Translations under genes and position numbers: made by a program
Part shown: positions 1-8,056 of the stretch, in pieces
How positions within the stretch are numbered: position 1 is the stretch's first letter
Layout of the letters: every line of letters begins with the position of its first letter
Notes under the pieces: generated by a model
Seen by the model: the letters and a program-made list of their open reading frames with translations, nothing else
Databases searched by the model: none
What the model was told of the DNA's origin: nothing
Assembly (NCBI GenBank): GCA_965277535.1
Contig: OZ255825.1
Coordinates: 1,364,001 to 1,428,000, forward strand
Reading direction: 5' to 3'
DNA from: Ilyomonas sp965277535
Lineage (GTDB): Bacteria; Bacteroidota; Bacteroidia; Chitinophagales; Chitinophagaceae
DNA: 64,000 nt

Positions 1-228
1 AAAACTGCCTGTAAAACGGTTAACTGTGTTTGTTATTTTGAATTTAAATTAAAATGCAGCGGCAATTTTATAACCTTATTCCTGCTTTGCAAAATGGCAA
101 TGTTTACAATATCAAAAATGGTGTTTTATAAAATCATTGCTGTTATTGCCGTTGCAGAATAAGTAGCTCTCTTTTTTATATTTCAGGCAGCAATTGAAGG
201 CAAAATAGGCAAATTTTTTTAAACCAGC
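1..228. other. Window edge, no gene seen
   Basis: AT-rich stretch at the start of the window, downstream of the PKD protein gene. I see no open frame of coding character and no clear hairpin terminator. Confidence 0.5.
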
Positions 229-3200
229 TTATCGAAGCAAAGTTATGGTTCCGGTAAGCGGCACCACTTCATCGTTACACAGAATTTCGATGCGATACAC
301 ATACACGCCTTCTGATGCAGGAATGCCGCTGACATTGCCATCCCAGCCCTGTGCAGGATTGTTGGTAACAAAGTTTGTTTTTGCAAACACGCGGTTGCCA
401 TTGCGACTATAAATAACCATCGACCGGATCGGATTGTCAATATTGCTCATCACATAAAACCAATCGTTTTTGCCATCGCGGTTGGGCGAAAAACCAGAAG
501 GGATATAAATCTTACTCTGGTTGCACAATACATGCACCCTGATGGTAGCTGTATCGGTGCAACCATAATCGGTGGATGCAATGCCTCTGTAAGTGGTGGT
601 TTTTACAGCCGTTACAACGGGTTGTGCACAGTCGCTGCAACTCAATCCGAATGAGGGCGTCCAGAGCCAGCTTGTAATGTTATCACTTCCAGTGGTTGTA
701 AGGGGATGCACATCGCCTTTTTGGGCAATAATCAAACTATCGTGTATGGTAAACTGTGGTTTGGGATGCACCTGGATGGTAATGTCGCCTCGTTGGCTAA
801 AACAGTTGTACTTATCCCTTCCAACAACAAAATATTGTGTAGTAACATCAGGCGTGGCGATTGGATTAGCTGCTGTTGCACTGCTTAAATTAGCGGAAGG
901 TTGCCATGTATAGAAATCGGCACCGGTAGCAGTAAGTGTTACCGTTTGTTGCTGACAAATTTCGGAAGCCGTACTGCTTACCGACATATTGAAAGGGCGA
1001 ACTACCTGAACGTGTGTAGTAGCTGAAGCCGTGCATTGGTTGGCATCTGTGCCGGTTACTACATACACCTTCGACTCTTCCTGTGGCAATGCAACTGTGG
1101 AAACGCATTGACTGCAACTCAATGTAGGATCATTATTCCAAACATAATTCACTGCTCCACTCGCTTTAAGTATAACTGAGTTGCCATCGCACACAAATGT
1201 ATCCTTTACTACCTGCACTTTCGGCAGAGCATTTATTTTTACCGTATAATACGCTGTATCAGCACAATTGTTTTCGTCTTTTATTACGAGAGAGGCTGCA
1301 TAATTTGCGCTTTGCGCATACAAATGTGAAAAAGAAGGAGAATCAGAGTTTGTTTTTACCGCAAAACCATCGCCGCAACTCCACCACCAGCTAACTAATT
1401 TGTGCGTGCCATCGCTTTTACTTTTGTCAATAAATTGAGTTGTCTTGCCCAAACAAGTACTTCCTCCGGCAACAACAAATGCAGCTGTCGGTCCGTTGAT
1501 GATGACCGGCGTTGGGCTATATATGGTATCGTAACAACCGTTTTTATATTTGGTGATAAGTGAGGGATGATATGTGCCCGGCGTATTGTAAAAATTATAG
1601 ATAGCCGTATCACTGAAAGCACTTCTGCCATCATCAAAATTCCAATAATAATCGGCAATGTATTCGGGGTTGGTAGCGCTCATCCACACACCTTGCTTTC
1701 GGCATAGTGTAGTGCTAACGGAGCTGAAAGTAAAAATGGGTTTGGAGTTGATGATCGGCACAGTAACATTTTTTGTACTACTACATTCACCGTTAGTTGT
1801 GGTAAGTTTTACAGTATAAATGCCGGAAGCAGGATATGTATGAAGTGATGGATTTTGTTGTGAGGATGTTGTACCGTCGCCAAAGCTCCAGAGCCAGGTA
1901 AGCGATCCTGCCGAGGAATCGAGAAACTTTACATTGAGTTGATTGGTGCAGTCGTATTTCACCGAAATGTAACTGATAGGAGGCTTTGTAAAAACAATAT
2001 TGTGTTTGATAGTTGTAGTATAACAGCCGTAATTATTAACCAATAAAGACACAGTTTGATTTCCGGATGTAGAAAAACGATGCGTTATTGTGGCAGAATT
2101 CGTAGTTTGACGAGTGCCATCTTCCCATGTCCAGTACCACGTAGAAACATATTTGTTGGCTGAGGCAGAAAAGCGAACGCTATCCGAAGCGCAGACTACA
2201 CTTCTATCAACTTTGAAATCGGGTACAACGCTATCACCAACTGTAACTGCATCTTGTAAGCGAAAGGTATCAATACAGCCGCTGATCGTTTTTACAATTA
2301 ACGACACGCTATAACTGCCTTGTTTGGAATATGCAACTGTCGGCATGGAATCGGATGAATAAGTGCTATTCCCAAAATTCCAGAAGTAAGAAGCCACAGA
2401 TTCGGGTGAAGTAATAAAAGCTCGGGTTTTAATTGAGTCCGGCAAACAGCGACTTGAAGGAAATCCCTGCAAGCCACTAATGATAGGAGGCCCTATGAAA
2501 ACAAGGTTTGGTTTTACTAATGTATCGGCGCACCCATTCGGGCTGGTAGCGATTAAGACAGGTGAAAATTGCCCGGCAAATGTATAGTTATGAGATGTAT
2601 TAACATCGGAAGATAAAGTGCTATCACCAAAATTCCATCTGTAATTGTCTGCGTACTGCGATGTATTTTGGAATTGCACCATTGAAGGGTATTTACAACT
2701 TTGTAGCGTACCTGTTTGTGTAAATAGAGCCGAAGGTTTTTGCAAAACGGTTACTATTTTTTCTTTGGTAAAAGAACAGCCGCCAAAATCCTGCGTAAGT
2801 GCAATAGTGTAAGTTCTGGGATCAGAAAAAGAATAGCGAAAACCAGTAAGTGATGTGCTTACTACATTGCCATTAACCGCCCATTTTGAAGATTTGGGAA
2901 GGGAGGAAGAAGCGCTGCCAAACCAAACGGAGCTATTGCTGCATATTGATGCCGGCGCTGTGAAATCAACTGTTACCCCACCCGTTTGCAAAGGTTGTAC
3001 TGATGAATCTATGCAGCCTTCCGTGCTGTACGTTATCAAATGCACTTCATAACTACCTTGTTTTGTGTAAGTATGTAAAGGCATGGTTTCAATGGAAACA
3101 GAACTATCACCAAAATCCCAGTGATAATTTCCGGCAGCACTGGTGTCGTACGCGCGAAACTGCACAGAAACCGGCGTTGAGCAAATGGTGTTGTACTGAT

Positions 3201-3516
3201 ACGAAAAAGAAGTAGGTATTCCATTAACAACTACGTCCTGGTATGTATAATTTGAAGTTGTGTAATTACTTACCGTAAGGTAAATTCTTATTCTTCCTGG
3301 TTTTAAAAAAGTAAAGTCCGGGTTGGGTTGCGTTGAAGTTTGTCCGTCACTCGTACTCCAATACCAATTTACCACATTACCTGTAGCGGTGCTGGTAAAA
3401 TGAACCGTTAGTGGTGCGCAGCCTTGAACCTTATCAGGGGAAAAAGAAGCTTTAATTTGTGCAAAAACAAAAGTATGAATCAAACAAAAGATCGCCAAAC
3501 ACACTACTTTAGCCAT
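229..3516 (-). CDS. PKD-repeat surface protein with gliding-motility-associated C-terminal domain
   Basis: Predicted secreted adhesin-like protein of about 1095 residues. The start is placed at the Met at 3516 because MAKVVCLAIFCLIHTFVFAQ is a clean signal peptide; the open frame runs 44 codons further upstream without signal-peptide character. About nine PKD-type repeats follow, most with the family motif W-x-F-G-D or a variant (for example YHWDFGDSS, LWSFGDGTT, YYWNFDDGR) and conserved Cys pairs, then about three Ig-like modules (SQCVSTV and SDCAQPVV are typical). The last 90 residues, starting at SKIYIPSGFSPNRDGKNDWF, match the CHU_C / gliding-motility-associated C-terminal domain, a type IX secretion sorting signal (TIGR04131 class). 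It should be exported through T9SS and attached at the cell surface. Ligand unknown. Family assignment is secure; the role in adhesion or gliding is inference. Confidence 0.93.
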   Translation of the reverse strand: MAKVVCLAIFCLIHTFVFAQIKASFSPDKVQGCAPLTVHFTSTATGNVVNWYWSTSDGQTSTQPNPDFTFLKPGRIRIYLTVSNYTTSNYTYQDVVVNGIPTSFSYQYNTICSTPVSVQFRAYDTSAAGNYHWDFGDSSVSIETMPLHTYTKQGSYEVHLITYSTEGCIDSSVQPLQTGGVTVDFTAPASICSNSSVWFGSASSSLPKSSKWAVNGNVVSTSLTGFRYSFSDPRTYTIALTQDFGGCSFTKEKIVTVLQKPSALFTQTGTLQSCKYPSMVQFQNTSQYADNYRWNFGDSTLSSDVNTSHNYTFAGQFSPVLIATSPNGCADTLVKPNLVFIGPPIISGLQGFPSSRCLPDSIKTRAFITSPESVASYFWNFGNSTYSSDSMPTVAYSKQGSYSVSLIVKTISGCIDTFRLQDAVTVGDSVVPDFKVDRSVVCASDSVRFSASANKYVSTWYWTWEDGTRQTTNSATITHRFSTSGNQTVSLLVNNYGCYTTTIKHNIVFTKPPISYISVKYDCTNQLNVKFLDSSAGSLTWLWSFGDGTTSSQQNPSLHTYPASGIYTVKLTTTNGECSSTKNVTVPIINSKPIFTFSSVSTTLCRKQGVWMSATNPEYIADYYWNFDDGRSAFSDTAIYNFYNTPGTYHPSLITKYKNGCYDTIYSPTPVIINGPTAAFVVAGGSTCLGKTTQFIDKSKSDGTHKLVSWWWSCGDGFAVKTNSDSPSFSHLYAQSANYAASLVIKDENNCADTAYYTVKINALPKVQVVKDTFVCDGNSVILKASGAVNYVWNNDPTLSCSQCVSTVALPQEESKVYVVTGTDANQCTASATTHVQVVRPFNMSVSSTASEICQQQTVTLTATGADFYTWQPSANLSSATAANPIATPDVTTQYFVVGRDKYNCFSQRGDITIQVHPKPQFTIHDSLIIAQKGDVHPLTTTGSDNITSWLWTPSFGLSCSDCAQPVVTAVKTTTYRGIASTDYGCTDTATIRVHVLCNQSKIYIPSGFSPNRDGKNDWFYVMSNIDNPIRSMVIYSRNGNRVFAKTNFVTNNPAQGWDGNVSGIPASEGVYVYRIEILCNDEVVPLTGTITLLR

Positions 3517-3648
3517 TGCTTTTTGGTGCAAAACAAAAGTGGGTAAAAACAATCGCCTGGTTGGTTGAGGTCTGTGCATATTGGAATTGTGCAGTATGAT
3601 AGTTGGATGAAATTGGATAAAAAAAGAAAATGATACAAATTGAATCAT

Positions 3649-3944
3649 TGATCAGCGGCTCTAAATGCAGCTGTCATAGAATCTTATTTTGGGAGCTGTA
3701 TTTTAAAATGTAGGATGATAACACAACCTGTCTGCCTCGATGAGAGTAGATACAGAAGCAACATGAAATTCATACAAACTCTATATGGTTCTATCTAAGT
3801 TCCTATGATTCTATGTGGTTCAAAATATCATCATACTTTTAAAACACAGCTTCTTTTTCTTTATACAAAGAAACGCCGGTTATGTCTTTTGTTTGCTATC
3901 GAAACAACTCTTAATTACATTTTAATGTTTTGGTTTTGCCCTTT
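3649..3944. other. Intergenic gap with a degenerate repeat half-element
   Basis: No gene is visible. Positions about 3781-3832 read as short T-rich units ending in CTATGATTCTATGTGGTTCAA, nearly the same as a stretch at 42192-42214. It resembles the right half of the dispersed inverted repeats seen elsewhere in the window, without a recognisable left half. Confidence 0.4.
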
Positions 3945-4490
3945 TTAAACCCTGTCTCTGATCACTTTTGCAGGACTGCCGGTACAAATCTTTCCTCCGG
4001 GCAACGATTTAAAAACCGATGACCGCGCTCCTACTACGGTTCCCCGCCCGATAGTAACACCCGGTGCCACATACACATCAGTTGCCAGCCAGCATTCATC
4101 TTCCAGAACAATGGGCTGGCTATAAATGTCAAAAGCAATAGCTTGATAGTGATGAGAGCCCGTGCACAAATAACTCCGCTGTGATACCACTACGTTGCTT
4201 CCGATTTTGATTTCACCGAGGCTATACAGCACTACATCATCGCCAATCCAACTCCAATCACCAATACTTATCTTCCAGGGAAATTGGGTATGCACACTTG
4301 GGCGAAGGATAACAGCTTTGCCTACTTTCGCTCCAAAAAGGCGCAATAAGAAACGTCGCCAGCCATACATAAACTGCGGCGATGGCCTGAAAAAAAGGGC
4401 TTGTACAATCCACCAAAGCTGTATGTACCAACCCGGCTTACCACGAAAGTTGTGGGGCATCTGAAACTGCTTGAGCCGCTGTACATCCAT
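3945..4490 (-). CDS. WcaF-type putative colanic acid/capsule acetyltransferase
   Basis: Left-handed beta-helix O-acetyltransferase of about 181 residues, expected to transfer acetyl from acetyl-CoA to a sugar of an exopolysaccharide. The hexapeptide-repeat region runs from about residue 70 to the C-terminus (IGDWSWIGDDVVLYS, IKIGSNVVVS, VTIGRGTVVGARSSV, GSPAKVI). The N-terminal part (RGKPGWYIQLWWIVQALFF, YGWRRFLLRLFGAKVG) is typical of the WcaF family. The ATG at 4490 is preferred over an in-frame TTG two codons earlier. It sits near the large polysaccharide locus, separated from it by the exosortase and a secreted protein, so it may decorate the same polymer. Family call is firm; substrate is unknown. 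Confidence 0.9.
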   Translation of the reverse strand: MDVQRLKQFQMPHNFRGKPGWYIQLWWIVQALFFRPSPQFMYGWRRFLLRLFGAKVGKAVILRPSVHTQFPWKISIGDWSWIGDDVVLYSLGEIKIGSNVVVSQRSYLCTGSHHYQAIAFDIYSQPIVLEDECWLATDVYVAPGVTIGRGTVVGARSSVFKSLPGGKICTGSPAKVIRDRV

Positions 4491-4589
4491 AAACAATCAC
4501 TCTTTTTATTTTTGGTTTATTGTTGCTTACCTTGATGATAAAAGGTTGAAAATAATAAAGCAACCTTCAATTCTGCACCAACTGTTTCA

Positions 4590-6938
4590 TCAATTTGTAA
4601 AGCTGCCGAAAAGCAAATGTATCGTGTTCATACCTGTTATTTTCCACACATGAATGCCACCCTGGATTGATTCGTCATTGTGTATGAGATAGCTGTTGCC
4701 ATGCACTGTTATAACGTGTACTGAGAAAGCATTACCTGCATCACCCGGATAGCAGTAAGTGCTTCTTGGTCCGGCAGGCAATCCGGTTGCTACACCGAAT
4801 TGATTTATCACCAAGCCGTTTTCATAAGTATGCGTAAATATATTGGTTTGGGAAGCCTTCCATCCTTCGCCATGATACGACCAGATAAAAGTTTTCCTTA
4901 AGGGGACACTTACCCCGCCTGGTGCTCTAACTCCATTACCAATGTCGAACTTGTCTCCCGTAGGAAAAGTGCCTTTGTAGGAAAGTGCTGTTGCTTTTGC
5001 TGTTTTAAAAATCCATATATTATTTTTTACGCCACCCAAATGATAACCAGTTGTCATTACGGTTCCCGTTGAAAAAGCAATGTAAACACTGTCGTCCGTA
5101 ATACAGTCAGGACGATAGCTTGTACCATCTCCCTGGTAACCTGGCTCGTTTCCACTTGCACTCACAGGGCTTACCTGAAGTGTATCTTCGTTTGACCATA
5201 AAGGGAGATTAGATTTATAGGTATTTGTAAATCTTTTTCTGGTCCATACACTTCTTCCATTGGATGAAACTCTTGATTGCTTATATAAAGAAAAAGATTT
5301 GTCCAGATAAAAGCTTCGTGGAATCAATGTACCCGTATACTCTTTGGTTCCATCCGGCTTTAATTCTACCAATTGATTGTTGCTTCCATCATTAACAACG
5401 AAGCAATAGGTATGTCCGTTAGGAAAGGTCAGCGGATTATGTAATCCCTCATTTGGATTATATTGAGCAGGCTGCACATCTCCACCCCAATTATTTACCA
5501 ATGTCCATGAGCTATCCTTACCATTATCAAGCTTTTTAGTCCAGTCTACATGATACTCCAGCAAGTCAGCAAACACACGGCCCACGTTGCCATAATCAAC
5601 TCCAATGTTATAAAATACGCTCTTCCACATGATGCGTGAAAGAAAAGCATTGTTGGCGTTGTAGTGCTGTACCCTGCCATTGCCCCAGTCGCCTATCCAA
5701 AAAGAACCGTTGGGAGTAAAAGCAATGAATGTAGGATAAGTACCTCTCCTATCATTCCAGTAAAACTTATTATTCGTAACTGTTGCATTTGTAAGAAAGC
5801 CACCTGTTTGCCCGAAACTGCTTATATAAATGCCGGTTGTAGTATTGTAAAACCTTACCTGTTGGTTCGTGCCACCCTCCATAATTGCCAGCCTTGAGTT
5901 ATCTGAGCTTATGTCAATGCCAACAACCGGTTGGCTGCTGACAATTGTTAATCCGGTTGATGTTAGTGTGCCATTGCTATTAATGATAAATTTTTGCGTT
6001 AAATTGCTATTATAATTTGCCCACAAAAAACCATCCGTACCTTCTATCCTTACATACTTAACACCGGAAAGAGGTACACTGTCTACTAAATTTCCCGATG
6101 TTTTATTCAACACGAATATCTGATTGTTCCTTGTCAAAAAAAGGTAATTACCTGTTCTTTGCACGGTCACATCTGTACCGTTTCCCCTCATATCATTTTC
6201 AAAACCAATTACGTTGTATGCTGGCTGGTTTCCTGAATAGGTAATTGCGTAGTTTTTACCGCCTGAAAAAGTAACGCGGGAGTCATCGCTCACTTTCGTT
6301 GCGTAAACAAAAGAGTTGTTAGGTGCATAAGAATCTACACCTAACCAATAAACATAGTTGCCATCAGTACAATTTCTTATGACAGAAGGTGAAGTGCCGA
6401 ACGGGATTGGCTGTATGGCTTTCCTTTGCCCTACATGGCTGGTATCAAACTTATATGTCATTGTCAATGCTTCATTGTAAGCAACTCCATAATAAGCCGT
6501 TGAACCAGCAAAACACATAGTAGTAATAGGTTGATAACCTTTGTGCTTTGTTGTGCCACTCATGCTGTCAGATGTATTTCCTATTATACCTTGCCATGTA
6601 TATTTGACGTTGTTTGTTAACACTTTCCATGAGTAACTGGCTTCTGATACCTCTTTGCCTTCATCATCTAAACCGTCCCACGATGCGGTATGAGTACCGG
6701 CTCCGTTTTTCTGTTGTGCCCACAAGGTTCTTATCAACACACCTTTGCTATCGTAGATTCCTGCACTGGTCATAGAAGCCGCATCAAGCTTGTAACTAAA
6801 CGATCTTGTTTTAACATCATTACCACTTGAAGCATTGTTAACCGGCGGTTGAGCCATTGAGCAGATTGCATTGAATAAAAACAAAATAAAAAAACCAGTT
6901 TTTACTTCTAAATAGCTGCAAAGTATTTTTACTTTCAT
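4590..6938 (-). CDS. Secreted protein with FlgD-like Ig domain and propeller-like repeats
   Basis: Exported protein of 782 residues. The ATG at 6938 gives a signal peptide (MKVKILCSYLEVKTGFFILF then LFNAICSMAQ); the open frame extends 24 codons upstream but without signal features. Residues about 25-120 look like a FlgD-type Ig fold (GIYDSKGVLIRTLW, HTASWDGLDDEGKEV). The remainder has repeated strands with aromatic and NNxF/Y motifs suggesting a beta-propeller (for example VVGIDISSDNSRLAIMEGG, TPNGSFWIGDWGNGRVQHYN). No CHU_C or Por sorting domain and no C-terminal hydrophobic CTERM tail is visible, so its export route is probably only Sec. It is divergent from the exosortase gene with 77 nt between starts, so the two may share a control region. 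Function unknown; structural or glycan-binding role is inference. Confidence 0.85.
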   Translation of the reverse strand: MKVKILCSYLEVKTGFFILFLFNAICSMAQPPVNNASSGNDVKTRSFSYKLDAASMTSAGIYDSKGVLIRTLWAQQKNGAGTHTASWDGLDDEGKEVSEASYSWKVLTNNVKYTWQGIIGNTSDSMSGTTKHKGYQPITTMCFAGSTAYYGVAYNEALTMTYKFDTSHVGQRKAIQPIPFGTSPSVIRNCTDGNYVYWLGVDSYAPNNSFVYATKVSDDSRVTFSGGKNYAITYSGNQPAYNVIGFENDMRGNGTDVTVQRTGNYLFLTRNNQIFVLNKTSGNLVDSVPLSGVKYVRIEGTDGFLWANYNSNLTQKFIINSNGTLTSTGLTIVSSQPVVGIDISSDNSRLAIMEGGTNQQVRFYNTTTGIYISSFGQTGGFLTNATVTNNKFYWNDRRGTYPTFIAFTPNGSFWIGDWGNGRVQHYNANNAFLSRIMWKSVFYNIGVDYGNVGRVFADLLEYHVDWTKKLDNGKDSSWTLVNNWGGDVQPAQYNPNEGLHNPLTFPNGHTYCFVVNDGSNNQLVELKPDGTKEYTGTLIPRSFYLDKSFSLYKQSRVSSNGRSVWTRKRFTNTYKSNLPLWSNEDTLQVSPVSASGNEPGYQGDGTSYRPDCITDDSVYIAFSTGTVMTTGYHLGGVKNNIWIFKTAKATALSYKGTFPTGDKFDIGNGVRAPGGVSVPLRKTFIWSYHGEGWKASQTNIFTHTYENGLVINQFGVATGLPAGPRSTYCYPGDAGNAFSVHVITVHGNSYLIHNDESIQGGIHVWKITGMNTIHLLFGSFTN

Positions 6939-7015
6939 GTTGTGATATAATTCGATAATTTGATCCGTTGTAAATTGTAAATAAAAATAAGACCTTTGTT
7001 CAAAGCACATTCTTA
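6939..7015. promoter_or_regulatory. Divergent control region between secreted protein and exosortase
   Basis: 77 nt between two divergent starts must hold both promoters. On the plus strand GACCTTTG (6991-6998) is one base from the Bacteroidota -7 consensus TAnnTTTG, with TTG at 6968-6970 upstream. The spacing is about 20 nt. Assignment is tentative. Confidence 0.35.
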
Positions 7016-7582
7016 ATGTTTAGAAAAAGCTCTTTTAATGTTATTCTCTTTCTTTTTGTTTTTTTTCTTCTTGAAACTGCTTTTACTGTTTACGTTGGCA
7101 TTTTGTCTCCCGGCGGCAAAATTTATAGCCCTTTTTTAGATAGATATGCAAATGTTCCTGCCTGGTTCACATATTTTATTTGTAAATGCGCTAAAGCTCT
7201 GCTGCAATTGAGCGGTTACAATGTTTATCAAAAAGCACTAAACAATATTACTATAACCGGAAGTCGTGGTGTAAATATCATTTGGGCTTGTTTGGGCTTT
7301 GGTGTAATGAGTTTTTGGACTGCATTTGTAATATCTCACTCTGCCGGGTGGAAATATAAATTGAAATGGGTACTGACAGGTTTATCTATAATTACAGGTA
7401 TTAATATTATAAGGATTGCTTTAATTGCATTGGGCTTACATCATAACTGGAAAGTATTCAATGCTATCGAGCCACATTTTGCATTTAACGTGGTTTGTTA
7501 CATTGCAATTTTTTCTTTAACGGTATGGTTTGTTATGCAATACAAAACTTACAGGAAGAACTATGTAAAACTGAATGTTTAA
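7016..7582 (+). CDS. Exosortase/archaeosortase family protein (XrtY-like candidate)
   Basis: Integral membrane cysteine transpeptidase-like protein of 188 residues with about five hydrophobic helices. The family's catalytic triad is recognisable: Cys92 (in IIWACLGFGVMSFW), Arg133 (in NIIRIALIALG) and His153 (in IEPHFAFN). Exosortases process C-terminally anchored proteins and in Proteobacteria are encoded within exopolysaccharide loci. Here the gene lies at the end of a 26-kb polysaccharide operon and overlaps the convergent VanZ gene by 4 nt. Its length and Bacteroidota context fit the type called exosortase Y, but I cannot run the profile, so that subtype is inference. No protein with a PEP-CTERM-like tail is visible in the window, so the substrate is either elsewhere or not a classical one. 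Confidence 0.82.
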   Translation: MFRKSSFNVILFLFVFFLLETAFTVYVGILSPGGKIYSPFLDRYANVPAWFTYFICKCAKALLQLSGYNVYQKALNNITITGSRGVNIIWACLGFGVMSFWTAFVISHSAGWKYKLKWVLTGLSIITGINIIRIALIALGLHHNWKVFNAIEPHFAFNVVCYIAIFSLTVWFVMQYKTYRKNYVKLNV

Positions 7583-8046
7583 AAGAGCAATCGGTTATTT
7601 TGAAACACTAATTGCTTTCTTTTACTGCTTATGATTCTATCATAAACAAACACACCAGCAGCCGCTCCGCTTACATTGAGTATAATATCATCAATATCGC
7701 AAATGCCAATTTGAAAAAGTAACTGCGTGACCTCTATACCTATGCTTAACATCAAACCATAAAGTACTATAGCTTGAAAACGTTTTTGAGGATAAAGGCA
7801 CTTGAACAAAAAACCAAAGGGAAAGAAAAGAAGTATGTTGCCAAAAGTTTCTGCAAAAAAGATGAAATAAAATCTGCTAACATGCGGATTGGTTTGGTAA
7901 AACCGGATCAAACTTTTTATGGGCATTATATTGATCCGTTTTCTCCAGGACAGTAACTGATGTCGTTCTCCCTGAATAAAAACTATATAAAATAACACTG
8001 ACAAATAAATAAGACTCACAAACCTTATTATGTTTTTTAAAAGCAT
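7579..8046 (-). CDS. VanZ family membrane protein
   Basis: Small integral membrane protein of 155 residues with about four helices. The central and C-terminal segments ETFGNILLFFPFGFLFKCL and SIGIEVTQLLFQIGICDIDD followed by ILNVSGAAAGVFVYD carry the conserved VanZ pattern (N-I-L-F-P-G, E-x-x-Q, D-x-D-D-x-x-N-x-x-G). The biochemical role of VanZ-like proteins is not settled; relatives confer low teicoplanin resistance or occur in envelope glycan loci. It starts 10 nt after the stop of no gene but ends as the last gene of the minus-strand locus, 10 nt downstream of the asnB-like stop's position, so it is probably co-transcribed with that operon. Confidence 0.87.
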   Translation of the reverse strand: MLLKNIIRFVSLIYLSVLFYIVFIQGERHQLLSWRKRINIMPIKSLIRFYQTNPHVSRFYFIFFAETFGNILLFFPFGFLFKCLYPQKRFQAIVLYGLMLSIGIEVTQLLFQIGICDIDDIILNVSGAAAGVFVYDRIISSKRKQLVFQNNRLLF

Positions 8047-8056
8047 CAGTTAACAA

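Noticed and set aside
4590..6938. Secreted protein as the exosortase substrate
   Set aside because: Its C-terminus (GGIHVWKITGMNTIHLLFGS) lacks a sorting motif, transmembrane helix and basic tail.
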